DNA from: Litoditis marina
Lineage: Eukaryota; Nematoda; Chromadorea; Rhabditida; Rhabditidae
DNA: 64,000 bases
Direction of reading: 5' to 3'
NCBI GenBank assembly: GCA_964036275.1
Contig: OZ038437.1
Coordinates: 11,091,960-11,155,959 of the forward strand
The position numbers and the translations under genes were made by a program. This document shows positions 24,141-35,724 of this stretch, in pieces. The notes under the pieces were generated by a model. That model saw only the letters and a program-made list of their open reading frames with translations, searched no databases and was not told the DNA's origin. How positions within the stretch are numbered: the stretch's first letter is position 1; each line of letters starts with the position of its first letter.

Positions 24141-26298
24141 TTCAAATAAGTAGTCTCCAGCTGATCATGTCAAAAAGAGTGCACTACTGCCCGGAAATGA
24201 GTAATGTTCGAAGAGCGCAAACAAGTGTATTAATGAGTCACTTAGTGACTACAAGTCACAGCACTTAGCAAATGAATAAGAAAGATAATAAGATTTGGCG
24301 AGAAAGAATATGTGTTAGTTAGCTTCTGTCTAATAATATTTTGATTACGAACTTAATAGACAAACTTTTAAATGAAAAATACACGCCATGATGTACAAAC
24401 GACAGAAAAAATGTAGAATCGAACGGCAGAACTACGGTGATTAGGATGAAGTTAACTGAATCTTGAATAACTGAATTATGTATGAATAATAGCGGTCTAG
24501 CGTACACTGTGTACGCAACAAGAGCGGACCAAACGTTTTTTTTACGAAAAAAAAAAGTTTTTTGTTTTGCTTGCTAGTTTTTTCGTAATTTGACCTAGTA
24601 CCTGAGCAGTCTGAGATTCATAACTTCTTTTCTTCTGACATTTATTATATTATTACAATTATTGACTGCTTTCAGACTTTGTAGAGTTTATTTTCCGCTG
24701 TCTACCATTTTTCATTTCTTTCAACTGTGGTTATTCAAAGAGCTTAGTTTATGTTCCGTTCTTATACTTCTGTGTAATAAATATTATTATTATTAAAACC
24801 AGCGAATCGTTCATTACCCAGAACCACTCTACTAATAATAATGATGTTAGAATCCACAACCCCTTGGGCCTTAGCACGCGATTAAACACGAGATGATGTG
24901 AGACCCAGTAGGCAATATAAAAACGTTACTTGAGGGTGTTTTATACTTTATTTTTCCTTATCAAGTGCACTTCCAATGAGTATACAGTTTTATTTCCAAG
25001 AAAAATTGGGCGAGATAATTACTCTCTCACGAGTATCTTTTGCATCACACTTCTAGAAGATTCCATTATCTTCCCAAACATTAAAAAAAGACACCGAAGC
25101 TATTTTATCAAAGAATGAAAGAGGGTAGGTTACACCAAGCTTTGTGAAAACTGCCAAAAAATATAACATAGGCATTCAGAAACGTAAAGCAGTACGCCCA
25201 AGTTCACGAGCTGCTTCGCAAGCAGTATAATTGTCTCCTCACGTGAGTTGGGGCGTGTAGCGTGAAAAGTGAAGATATTAATCTCGTGAGTTCGGATTGA
25301 TATAAAACGAGCAATCATTCTGGTTCAGCGTCAATTATAGGCTTTTTTCTGAGCAAATATGAATTGGGGGTTGGGATCTCAGGCTGCTCAAACACAGATA
25401 GAGGAAAACGGATGTAGGCAATATGAAAAAATTTGAGAAAATTGGGAGAATTCAGAAATATTAGTGAAAAGTAAATGTTTTGTTTGCAAAAATGATTTGA
25501 GAAAGATGGAGACAATAGGAGAAAGTAAAAGAACCACCGTAAAGTGATGTTTCAAAGCCAAGTAGTTGGAAACATAATGTAGTGCCCAATTTAGTACACG
25601 CAAGCCCATTGTATGTTGAAATAAGGTTTTCAGGGAATACTGAAAAAGTTGTCGAAGTCAGTGATAAGTTATGCAAGGATATGGAAAACTCCTGGTCAAC
25701 CTGAAAAAAATTACAAATTTAAGGTACTCGCTCAAAATCCTCCAATTTGTTCAACTGTGCAAGCAAAAGACTCTGGGAGCAATAGAGCACAATGTAGATA
25801 GATGAAAGAAATGTTCGAAGAGCTCTTGAGAACATTGGCTGTAAGGGAACCGCCCCTAATACAGAAAGTATGTCCCGGTCCCACCGTTCGCTAATTGGGT
25901 AATGATGGTGTGAGGGTACGAAACACAATTAACACAGGAGAATAATGGTGCGAGTCACATCTAGATTTGGTTCATAAAATTTCATAAATGTAAAAACAAG
26001 TATAACAAACCATTCTTCAAAACTCTGGAAGCTATGCTGATACTGATTGAAACTGTTGGCAAACTTTACCAACCCAAGTTTTTTGTTCGAAACAGATTCT
26101 AGAAGAACATTCTGGAGGAATAATGTATATTATTGTTTAATTTCCCACCCTCGCTAATTAAGTATGATGGTGTGAGGACACAAAACAGAAATAACACAGA
26201 AAGGTAATGATGGGAGTTATACAAAAATGTTCGGGGTACATTTATTCATTCTATTATCTACATTCATCTTATTTATGTTTTGATTTACGTTTCACTTA
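24141..26298. other. non-coding stretch with one direct repeat pair
   Basis: No exon is supported. A block of about 80 bases (CGCTAATT...GATGGTGTGAGG...AACACAG...GTAATG) occurs at about 25888-25955 and again at 26152-26220. A perfect 17-base palindrome, GCGTACACTGTGTACGC, lies at 24500-24516. Confidence 0.4.
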
Positions 26299-26495
26299 TA
26301 TAGTCGTCGCCAACGGAAAGGCGAGAGGGTACTGTGTATCTAACTTTCCGCTGTGTACGCACACATGTGTTCGATTTCGAAGCCTGTCAATTATGTGCTT
26401 TAATAGCGCAGTGTTCATCGCTCTACTACGAATCTTTTGCTCGCAGGTTCGATTCCGGCGAGCGATATAAGTTTATAAATTTGGCACTCACTATA
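26299..26495 (+). repeat. tRNA-Arg-like SINE/MITE, copy 3
   Basis: Full length, starting TATAGTCGTCGCC and ending CACTCACTATA. It forms an inverted pair with copy 4, about 100 bases away. Confidence 0.85.
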
Positions 26496-26597
26496 ATTGA
26501 TTCACGAGTTTAGACAGTGTTTCAGCAAGAAAGGTAGCCTATTCAAATAAATATCAAATTGATTTATATATGTTTAACCCATTGTTATGATAATATC

Positions 26598-26779
26598 TAT
26601 AGTGAGTGCCAAATGTATGAACTTCTGTCTCTCGCCGGAATCGAACCTGCGAGCAAAAGATTTGCAGCAGGGCGACTAGAGCACATAACTGGTTGGCTGT
26701 CGAATCGAGGACATGTGTGCTCACACAGTGGAAGTGAGATATACAGTACCCGTACGCCATTCCGTCGGCGACGACTATA
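26598..26779 (-). repeat. tRNA-Arg-like SINE/MITE, copy 4
   Basis: Minus-strand copy with B box GGTTCGATTCC and both TATAGT ends; a short part around the A box is deleted. Confidence 0.8.
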
Positions 26780-26993
26780 CAGCGTGTTTGTAGTGCATGT
26801 GTTAAGTTCGCACTTTGAGGTGTGACGTGAGAATTGAAACCCTAACTTAGTGTTGGAGATTGAACATCTGACTGTACAATGCAGCACTGCACGTAAGAAA
26901 GACAGAGACTATACCTAAGGTAATGCCACCTGAAATCATCCGCGAATCTCTAATTCTAGTAAGTTCTAGTACATAGTACAGCTAAAGTAGTCT

Positions 26994-27090
26994 CTCTTCT
27001 CCCTCTCTCTCATCTCTCTTTCTCGCTCTCATGTCTCTTTCTCTCTCTCACTCCCCCCTCTGTCTCTCTTTCTCTCTATCTTTCTAGAAG
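26994..27090. repeat. polypyrimidine (CT)n tract
   Basis: About 95 bases of CTCTCT. It is flanked by a direct repeat: ACTATACCTnAGGTAATG...AATCTCTAATTCTAG occurs on both sides (about 26908 and 27090). Confidence 0.85.
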
Positions 27091-27361
27091 ACTATACCTC
27101 AGGTAATGTCACCACCAATTATCCCCAAATCTCTAATTCTAGGATGTGTAACATTGCTGGATTCGATAATTGGTTGCGAAGCAGGTGCAAGAGATGGGGA
27201 AACGAAAATAGGTAAAGACTAATTAGGGAGAGGGAAACCGTGAGAAAAACAAAAGTTTGAATAGGATGCCGAAACTCAAATGGTTTCACTTATAAAAATC
27301 ACTTACGATGTTTGTAGTTGGATCCCGTGCCTTTTCAGTAGAAATTTGGTATAGTTCAGGT

Positions 27362-27732
27362 CATTCCTACTGAGACTTGTCAGCGTGCCAATAAATACTC
27401 CAGGCTGTTTTTCACCATGTGGAAGTTATTATAAGAACTAAACTGTTTTGCTAGCGATTGTTCAGTTCCACAAGAACACGTGAACACAAAAATTATCCGG
27501 AATACTTTTGTTTGCTCCATGAAACTCTCAGAGCGATTGGCGCCAATTTCCTTCAATTGGCCAGCTACAAAAGTGAGAGAGTGTGCAGGTCAATGAGGCC
27601 GCAGACATCTGGGTCTCTCTGACCTGCACACTCTCTTGCTCAGCCAATAAAAAAGTGGCTGGCCAATTGGCTGGGAATTGTCTGAGCTGTTATCCGAAAA
27701 TCTTGGCACCGTGCCAACGATTCTCAGTGGGT
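27362..27732. repeat. MITE family B, copy 2, split by another element
   Basis: The left end is ATTCCTACTGAGACTTG and the right end CTTGGCACCGTGCCAACG...CTCAGTGGG, as in the other family B copies. A separate 160-bp element is inserted at 27527-27686. Confidence 0.75.
27527..27686. repeat. nested MITE with CTCAGA/TCTGAG ends, copy 1
   Basis: It starts CTCAGAGCGATTGGCGCCAA and ends GGCCAATTGGCTGGGAATTGTCTGAG-like; inner arms (GTGCAGGTCA / TGACCTGCAC) pair, so the whole element can fold back. Confidence 0.8.
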
Positions 27733-27733
27733 G

Positions 27734-27903
27734 CTCAGAACGATTAGCGCCAATTTTCTGCAATTGGCCAGCTACAAAAACGAGAGAGCATGCAGGTCAA
27801 TGATGCGCAGACAGGCTAAGACAGTCTGCGTCTCTCTGACCTGCACACTCTCTCGTTCAGCCAATGAAAACGTGGCTGGCCAATTGGCTGGGAATTGTCT
27901 GAG
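27734..27903. repeat. nested MITE with CTCAGA/TCTGAG ends, copy 2
   Basis: Nearly the same as the element at 27527-27686. It sits immediately after the end of the family B MITE, so two copies bracket a 47-base remnant of that element. Confidence 0.8.
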
Positions 27904-28139
27904 TATGACTGTAATCATCGGCCGGTTAGAGATCAAACTACAACAGTGCTTTGCTCACTCTCTATGAACCAGGACTGTGAGTAGTTTTGAGCAAAAAGTT
28001 TAAAAAATAAAACAAAGAAACGCATACTGTTTTTAATGGAATCGATTTTCTTCCTTAAAAAACAACTCAAAGATGTTTTTATCGTTTCTTTTTCAATTGT
28101 TTGTAGTGAAAAATAGTAAAAAAGAGCGGAAACTAAAAA

Positions 28140-28459
28140 AAGGAGGAAGGAGATAGAGAGAGAGAAAGAGAGAGAAAGAAGAGAGAGAGAGAGAGAAAAA
28201 TGAAGAGAAGAGGGAGAGAAAGAGAGTGAGAGAAAGAAAGAGAGTGAGAAAGAGAGTGAGAGAAAGAGAGAGAGAGATAGAGATAAAGAAAGTAGAGAGA
28301 GAGAGAGAAAGAGAAAGAGAAAGGGATGCAAAAATAGTAAAAAGAGCAAAAACCGAGCTGAAGTCGCTCGCTGGACAGATATCATGAACATTGACTAATT
28401 GATGGATGAGTGGCCAGCGAAATATATAGCAGTTGTAGTAGATCTGACAGCTATACTAG

Positions 28460-28500
<41 letters not shown>

Positions 28501-28825
28501 GGTTCTCTCTGTTTCTCCTCCCCCTTCCTCTTTCTCTTCTCTCTCTCGTCTCTCTCTTCTCTCTCTCTCCTCTCTCTCTTCATCTCTCTACTTCTCCCTC
28601 CCAGTCTGTATCTCTGATTCCCTCTCTCTCTTCTCTCTCTCTTCTCTCTCTCTTCTCTCTCTTCTCTCTCTTCTCTCTCTCTCTCCTTTCTCATTTCTCT
28701 CTCCTCTCTCTCTCCTCTCTCTCTCTCTTCTCTCTCCCTTTCTCTCTCTCTTCATCTCTCTCTGTGTGTATACCTCTTTCTACTCCCCCTACCTCTCTCT
28801 TATCCCTCTTTCTATCTCTCACAGA
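28140..28825. repeat. mirror pair: (GA)n tract followed by (CT)n tract
   Basis: 28140-28330 is almost pure A/G and 28455-28825 almost pure C/T on the same strand. The two arms could pair into a long imperfect hairpin, with about 120 bases of ordinary sequence between them. Confidence 0.85.
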
Positions 28826-29164
28826 GTTAAGCACTAATAAACATGTTTAACAAAACTGGTACTCTTTGACAATTCAAACAATATTAGCTCGGTAGAAACT
28901 ATGTAAAATGTTTTGGCAGCACCTGTGTGGAACATGGATAATATATAATATATGCACTGGTCCCATTGTTACACTTTCAATTGAAATCGGATAGGATCAA
29001 AGGAAATCGGGCGGGAAAGATAATAATCATATATAACGAGAATAAATTCTAAATTTTAATATAGATTAATATCAAAAATTGTATAGACACTTATTGAAAA
29101 TATGATACACAAATACTAAATATTGGAAAGGAAATGACAAAATCTTACTGTAGAACTCTAGAAA

Positions 29165-30150
29165 TATGTTCACAGAGTCATGTAAACTACGTAAGAACAG
29201 AAAAACGTGAATTTTCACGTTTAACGTGACCATCTAATTAACAACTAACTAGTATAATTGCTAGTTAAATGTTGCAAAATCTTACTGTATAACTCTACGA
29301 ATGTGTGAAACAAAGTATATTACTTGGCGAAAACGAAGTTTTCACGTTTTTCGTGACCTTTCACAACTACTATAATTGCTGGTGAAAAGTTGCGTTGAAA
29401 GTTTCAAAATCTTACTATGGAAGGTCACGAACTTGTGAAACAAAGTTACGTGAACCACATGACTGAATAAGTGTTCATAAATGTGAGTTCTCACGTTTTA
29501 CATGACCACTCCATTTACAACTAGTATAATTGCTGGTGAAAAGTTGCGTTGAAAGTTTCAAAATCTTACTATGGAAGGTCACGAACTTGTGAAACAAAGT
29601 TACGTGAGCCACATGACTGAATAAGTGTTCATAAACGTGAGTTCTCACGTTTTACATGACCACTCCATTTACAACTAGTATAATTGCTGGTGAAAAGTTG
29701 CTTTGAAAGTTTCAAAATCTTACTATGGAAGGTCACGAACTTGTGAAACAAAGTTACGTGAGCCACATGACTGAATAAGTGTTCATAAACGTGAGTTCTC
29801 ACGTTTTACATGACCACTCCATTTACAACTAGTATAATTGCTGATGAAATGTTGCGAATCGTACTGTATCAGTCTACGAACGTGTGAATCAAAGTATATT
29901 ACCTGGTGAAAACGAGGCCACGTAAACCACGTGAACGCATAACTGTTCATAAACGTGAATTTTAACGTTCCCCGTGACCACTCCATTCACAACCAGTATA
30001 GTTGCCGGGAAATTTTGTGGAAAGTTTCAAAATCTTACTGTAGAAGGTCATAAGAAAAAAGCGTAAACCACCTGAACACATTAGAGCTCAAAAATGTGGG
30101 ATCACGTGATTCATTTACAACTAGTATAATTGCCGGGAAATGTTGCGATG
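29165..30150. repeat. 154-bp satellite with ACGTGA-type hairpins
   Basis: ACAACTAGTATAATTGC recurs at 29517, 29671 and 29825 (exactly 154 apart) and, more degraded, at about 29245, 29365, 29989 and 30117. Each central unit holds the near-perfect hairpin AAACGTGAG-TT-CTCACGTTT. Confidence 0.9.
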
Positions 30151-30439
30151 TTACGGCTGTGTACAGCGGCGACTAGCCGTTTAGTGTCCCATTACATATA
30201 GTTTATGAGCTTCGTTGACCCTCCGGCGAAACAGAAAATCAGAGAACGAAACATAGCCGCATCCTCAACGATACACGTACATAGAGAATAACTGAAACAT
30301 CTAAAAAAAGCCACAAACTTTTATATGAGAGAAGAGTTTTTCAAAGTTTATGAAGGGCAGGAGGCGGAGGTCGTGAGAGAGCTAGAAAAAAGAGACAAAA
30401 ACGAAAGAATGAGAGAGAAAAAGCAAATTTGAACCGTAT

Positions 30440-30694
30440 AGAGAGAAAGACAGCGAGATAGAGAGAAAAGAGAGAGAGAGAGAGAGTGGGAGAGATAGAG
30501 AGAGAAATAGAGAGAGAGATAGAGAGAGAATTAGAGAGAGATAAAGAGAGAGATAGAGAAAAAATCCAATCGTGCTAACCACTATTATTGTAGTTGAACT
30601 GTTGCGGTGGCCCGATTAGGCTGGTCGTGACTATGTGGCTTATATGATAATCGGTGACAAACAGAGGCCGCTAGATACACAATATTAGATGACC

Positions 30695-30754
<60 letters not shown>

Positions 30755-30985
30755 TTAATGAGAACATATACTATGTCAGGGTTTATGTTAAATTACTATT
30801 TACTGGCACTGGCTAGCGGTCGAGCCTCATCAGGAGAACCCGCTAGCCATAAATTTGGATTATATATTAAATTATTTATTTCTACAAGTTATCAAAAAGA
30901 AACGTTGTTAAAATTATCAACTAAATGTAGCTAATCTATTTTGAATGAGAGAGAGAGAGGGGGGGGGGGGGGGGGGAGAGAGCGA
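30440..30985. repeat. polypurine tracts before the Helitron array
   Basis: GA-rich blocks lie at about 30400-30560, 30698-30755 and 30948-30985; the last ends in a run of about 18 G. Confidence 0.9.
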
Positions 30986-31018
30986 GGAAGATTAAAGGAG
31001 GGCAGAATGGAAAGCTAG

Positions 31019-31042
31019 TTTAGGTACCCCGGGGTACCTAAA
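31019..31042. repeat. perfect 24-bp palindrome
   Basis: TTTAGGTACCCC is followed directly by its exact reverse complement, giving a 24-base palindrome with a CCCGGG centre. It lies 60 bases before the Helitron array. Confidence 0.95.
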
Positions 31043-31102
31043 TATAAGGTTGCGCGCGCCAAAACTGACTAAAACATGTGAACCGTGTGCAAATACTGTT
31101 TG

Positions 31103-31902
31103 TCACCTTGTCATATATAAAGGTGGATCACTCACTTTTTTTTGCCTTTGATTCCGTTCANNNNNNNNNNNNNNNNNNNNNNNGGCTAGTATACATGGCC
31201 TATATATATATATGTATGCGGGGGTCTGGGGGGCACCCCCAGCTAGTGGGTCCCGCGGCTTTAGTGCAAACGTTGCGAGCCTAAGTTGGTTAAATTTTTT
31301 TCGTAAATTTTGACGTTTTTTGGCTGTTTTTCCAGCATAAAACCAGAACTAAGGTAACAGTGGTCCGTGCAGTCATAGAATGGGTTTGCCAACTAGAGAC
31401 AACACTTTTGTTAATAGTTGGTCAAAAATAATATCCATCCGTTTTTGACCTTTGAACTTGCCTAAGGGAGGTCAAAAATTCAAACAGGATATAATTTTTT
31501 TTGCTCCCGACCTTTTCAAGACAAGCAGTATTCATGATTTATCGTGAAAAAATTTCCGAAAAATATCAATCCATTCGCGAGTTATCAGGGTTTCAATGAA
31601 AACCCGTACTATGTACGGCGCACCTAGACCTCCATTTAAGCTATATTGCAGCTAACTTTCTGAGGTTCACTGCGGCTCTCTTAATGATCGTGAAGGTCTG
31701 AAACTTTAAGGATATGATAAGAAGAGTGTCATTGATGATCTACCAAAAAATCAGGGGTCAAAGATCAAAAATCAAAAAGTTCGTATTTGATCTCAGAAAT
31801 AGTGAAAACTATGGGATAACTTCCACAGATCAAGATGCAAGCAAGAGGGGGGTCTGGGGGTCCACCCCCAGCTAGCGGGGCGCGCGGCGGGAGCCGCGCG
31901 AC
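31103..31902 (+). mobile_element. Helitron-like element, unit 1 (rearranged, contains assembly gap)
   Basis: It begins TCACCTTGTCATATATAAAGG like the other units, but after about 58 bases runs into 23 N (31161-31183). It resumes with GGCTAGT, itself a Helitron-type end, then AT-repeat sequence, a diverged GGGGGTCTGGGGGGCACCC block and finally the second half of a normal unit. It ends in the usual GC hairpin but lacks the CGGCTAG terminus. Confidence 0.7.
31161..31183. other. assembly gap (23 N)
   Basis: A run of 23 undetermined bases inside the first unit of a tandem array, where a collapsed repeat is likely. Confidence 1.
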
Positions 31903-33139
31903 TTGATCTATTGATTTTTGATGAACAAAAATATGAAAAAACGATGACGTCATCGATTTTATTGTGAGCGAATGGCTGAATGAAACTCGGTGAGATTTTG
32001 ATAACATAAATGAACAACAAGTGTGGACAACATATTTCGACCAGAACCCCTCAGCACCATTTATCGATTGGTGGCAATGGTTTGAAAAAAATTTAGAATT
32101 GAGAGTGACTCACTTTTTTTTGTCGATGATTTCCTTCAAACTTTGCATGTGGATGCTGCCTAACATTAAAACCTGATGGAAACTGACAGATATTGGAAAA
32201 GTTGATTTATTGATTTTTGGCGAACGATAATGTGAAAAAACGATGACGTCATCGATTGCGTTCTGAGCGAGTGGCTGAATGGAATTCGCCCAAAACTTGA
32301 TAACATAAATGAACAACAACGATACAGAATATGTATCCATGAAAACTTGATACTACCATTTATCGATTGGTGATGAGAGTTTCAAAAAAAATTAGAAGTC
32401 AAAATTTAGAAGTCGGCCGGTTGCAACATTCATAAAAAATCGTCAATTAGTAAAAACATCCACTTGGTGAGCAATGCTCAAAACTTAGTGCAAAAGTTGC
32501 GAGCCTAGGTTAGTTAAATTTTTTTCGTCAATTTTGACGTTTTTTGGCTGTTTTTCCAGCATAAAACCAGAACTAATGTAACAGTGGTCCGTGTAGTCAT
32601 AGTATGGGTTCGCCGAATAGAGACAACACTTTTGTTAATAGTTGGTCAAAAATAATATTCATTCGTTTTTGATCTTTGACCTTGCCTAAGGAAGGTCAAA
32701 AATTCAAACATGATCTAATTTTTTTTGCTCCCGACCTTTTCAAGACAAGCAGTAGTCATAATTTATCGTAAAAAAAGTTAAAAAAAATATCAATCCATTC
32801 GCGAGTTATCAGGGTTTAAATTAAAACCCGTACTATGTACGGCGCACCTAGACCTCCATTTAAGCTATATTGCAGCTAACTTTCTGAAGTTCACTACGGC
32901 TCTCTAAATGATCGTAAAGGTCTGAAACTTTCAGGATATGATAAGAAGAGTGTCATTGATGATCTACCAAAAAATCAGAGACCAAAGATCAAACATCAAA
33001 AAGTTCGTATTTGATCTCAGAAATAGTGAAAACTATGAGATAACTTCTACAGACCGAGAAGCAATTAAGAGGGGGGGGGGGGTCTGGGGGTCCACCCCCA
33101 GCTAGCGGGGCGCGCGGCGGGAGCCGCGCGACCGGCTAG
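31903..33139 (+). mobile_element. Helitron-like element, unit 2 (5'-shortened)
   Basis: The first ~125 bases of the standard unit are missing; it starts within the TATTGATTTTTGATGAACAA segment. The 3' end is complete: GC hairpin, then ACCGGCTAG at 33131-33139. Confidence 0.75.
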
Positions 33140-34399
33140 TCACCTAGTCATATATAAAGGTGGATCACTCACTTTTTTTTGCCTTTGATTTCCTTCAAAT
33201 TCTCATCATAGATGCTACTCAGTATGTCCACGTACAAAATGCGAAAAAACGAGGAAAGTATTGATTTATTGATTTTTAGTGAACGAAAATATGAAAAAAC
33301 GATGACGTCATCGATTTCGTGGAGAGCGAATGGCTGAATGAAATCGCACTAAAACTTGATAACATAAATGAACAATACGAATGGACAACATATTCCGACC
33401 AAAACCTCTCAGCACCATTTATCGATTGGTGGCAATGGTTTGAAAAAAATTTAGAATTGAGAGTGACGCACTTTTTTTTGTCGATGATTTCCTTCAAACT
33501 TTGCATGTGGATGCCGCCCAACATAAAAATCTACTGGAAACTGACAGATAGTGAAAATGTTGATTTATTGATTTTTGGCGAGCGATAATGTGAAAAAACG
33601 ATGACGTCATCGATTGCGTTCTGAGCGAGTGGCTGAATGGAATTCGTCTAAAACTTGATAACATAAATGAACAACAACTATAAACAATATGTGTTGATGA
33701 AAACTTGATGCTACCATTTATCGATTGATGGCGACGATTTCAAAAAAATTTAGAAGTCAAAACAAGGAACTCGGCCGGTTGCAACTTTCAGAAAAAATCG
33801 TCAATTAGTGAAAACATCCACCTAATGAGCAATGCTCAGAACTTGGTGCAAAAGTTGCGAGCCTAAGTTAGTTAAATTTTTTTCGTCAATTTTGACGTTT
33901 TTTGGCTGTTTTTCCTGCATAAAACCCGAACTAATGTAACAGTGGTCCGTGCAGTCAGAACATGGGTTCGCCAACTAGAGAGAACACTTTTGTTAATAGT
34001 TGGTCAAAAATAATATTCATCCGTTTTTGACCTTTGACCTTGCCTAAGGGTGGTCAAAAATTCAAACAATATCTAAATTTTTTTCCTGTCGAAATGTGCA
34101 AGACATACAGTAGTCATGATTTATCGTGAACAAATTTCGAAAAAATATTCAACCATTCGCGAGTTATCAGGGTTTGAGTGAAAACCCGTACTATGTACGG
34201 CGCACCTAGACCTCCATTTAAGCTATATTGTAGCTAACATTCTGAGGCTCACCACGGCTCTCTGAATGATTGTAAATATATGAAACTTTCAGGATATGAT
34301 AAGAAGAGCATCACTGATGATCTATCAAAAAATCAGGGATCAAAGATCAAAAATCAAAAAGTTCGTATTTGATCTCAGAAGTACTGAAAACTATGAGAT

Positions 34400-35625
34400 T
34401 GAACTATGAGGACAAGTGATTGAAAAAACAAGAGAATATAGGATGCCTCTCTTTCTGTGTTTCATCGACCTATCCAAGGCGTTTGATCGAATTCGTCATC
34501 AGGCCATCTGGAATGCCCTAACTACATTGGGTGTTCAACAGAAGCTCATCGAAGTCCTGCGAAAAGTATATCTCGTGTCTGAATGCTCGGTTGATGTGAA
34601 TGGGAGAGAAGTTCCTGTCGAAATACGGAGAGGGGTCCGCCAAGGAGATGTCATCTCACCTCGCCTCTTCACCAGTGTGCTGGATGTCGCTCTCAGAAAG
34701 TTGGACTGGAATCAATCTGCAGAGGGAAACGGCAAGAAGCCAATCGGTATCAGGATGAATGGGAATTTCCTCAGTCATTTGATGTTCGCCGACGACTGCC
34801 TTCTCCTTGCACCAAACAAAAGAACGCTGAAGAAGATGATCAGAGACTTCATGGAAACATGTAGCGACATTGGCCTCGAAATCAACATGGCGAAATCAGA
34901 ATACATGAATAACCAGAACGATCTGTCGCCTTTCCGTTTCAATGATGTCGCCCTGCCACCGAAGAAAACTGTCAAATACCTTGGAGTGACAGTCGATATC
35001 TCTGGAGCGTTGACTGCCGAATTGAACAGGAGAATATCATCTGCGTGGTTCGGTTTCAACGAGTATCGAACGATGTTCAAGAGTCTGAGCTTCCCAATGA
35101 GTATGAAAAGAAAACTCTTCAACGCTGTCGTCCTACCTCGTTTTGTCTATGGTTGCGAGTCCTGGTCCCTATCCAATTCTCACCGAGATCGTCTGCGTGT
35201 CGTTCAGCGCAAAATGGAACGTGCGATGCTCAACGTGAAAATTCAAGATCGCCTTCCTAGTGCCACTTTGCGTGGAATCACTAGGTTGAAGGATGTGGTT
35301 GTCGAGGCCACAAAACTCAAATTCTCTTTTTGTTCCAGAATCTCTCAGATGCATCCAGGTCGTTGGTCGTTGGTCGTGACAGAGTGGCGCCCTTTCAATA
35401 GAAAACGTGGTCCAGGGCGTCCACTGGTTAGATGGAGAGATGAAATGGTCCTTGCCGTGCAAAGTTACAATCGTTCGATGCGAAAAGGTCGTGTCCGTCC
35501 GCCCAATGTCCGAGGCGAAGAGATATTGAGAATGTGCAGAGATAAAAGTCTGTGGAAAGCGATAGAGGAACACCATATTGAAACAATATGACGTGAATGA
35601 ATAAATCTTGAATCTTGAATCTTGA
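34400..35625 (+). mobile_element. 5'-truncated RTE-like non-LTR retrotransposon
   Basis: The 1226-bp insertion is flanked by the 7-base target duplication ATGAGAT (34393-34399 and 35626-35632). It starts inside the reverse transcriptase and ends with AATAAA and three TTGAATC units as a tail. The neighbouring Helitron units give the empty site. Truncation removed the promoter, endonuclease and N-terminal RT blocks, so it is dead on arrival. Confidence 0.85.
34416..35591 (+). CDS. reverse transcriptase fragment (RTE-like)
   Basis: An uninterrupted 391-codon frame ends in TGA; its GTG start is only the first usable codon after truncation. RT motifs are clear: FIDLSKAFDRI at residues 16-26 (block A), RRGVRQGDVISP at 71-82, FADDCLLLA at 124-132 with the catalytic aspartate pair, and KYLGVTVD near 186. 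The C-terminus has GPGRPLVRWRDEM, a signature of RTE-type elements. In life this enzyme copies the element's RNA at the nicked target. The blocks before motif A and the AP-endonuclease are missing. The intact frame suggests a recent insertion. It is not a host gene. Confidence 0.9.
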   Translation: MIEKTREYRMPLFLCFIDLSKAFDRIRHQAIWNALTTLGVQQKLIEVLRKVYLVSECSVDVNGREVPVEIRRGVRQGDVISPRLFTSVLDVALRKLDWNQSAEGNGKKPIGIRMNGNFLSHLMFADDCLLLAPNKRTLKKMIRDFMETCSDIGLEINMAKSEYMNNQNDLSPFRFNDVALPPKKTVKYLGVTVDISGALTAELNRRISSAWFGFNEYRTMFKSLSFPMSMKRKLFNAVVLPRFVYGCESWSLSNSHRDRLRVVQRKMERAMLNVKIQDRLPSATLRGITRLKDVVVEATKLKFSFCSRISQMHPGRWSLVVTEWRPFNRKRGPGRPLVRWRDEMVLAVQSYNRSMRKGRVRPPNVRGEEILRMCRDKSLWKAIEEHHIETI

Positions 35626-35724
35626 ATGAGATAACAACAACAAATCGAGAAGCAATCAAGAGGGGGGTCTGGGGGTCCACCCCCAGCTAGCGGGGCGCGC
35701 GGCGGGAGCCGCGCGACCGGCTAG

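Larger units (their letters stand above)
33140..35724 (+). mobile_element. Helitron-like element, unit 3, carrying an RTE insertion
   Basis: It starts TCACCTAGTCATATATAAAGG directly after the CTAG of unit 2. Without the 1.23-kb insertion plus target duplication it is about 1352 bases, close to unit 4. The 3' end has an 8-base-pair stem (CGCGCGGC / GCCGCGCG, GGGA loop, 35696-35715) followed by ACCGG and CTAG. No Rep/helicase coding sequence is present, so it is non-autonomous. Confidence 0.8.

Noticed and set aside
25130..25318. Minus-strand open frame of 62 codons
   Set aside because: No splice partners, no recognisable motif, and no poly(A) or start context.
34416..35591. Host reverse-transcriptase gene
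   Set aside because: Target duplication, tandem tail and 5' truncation show an inserted retrotransposon fragment.
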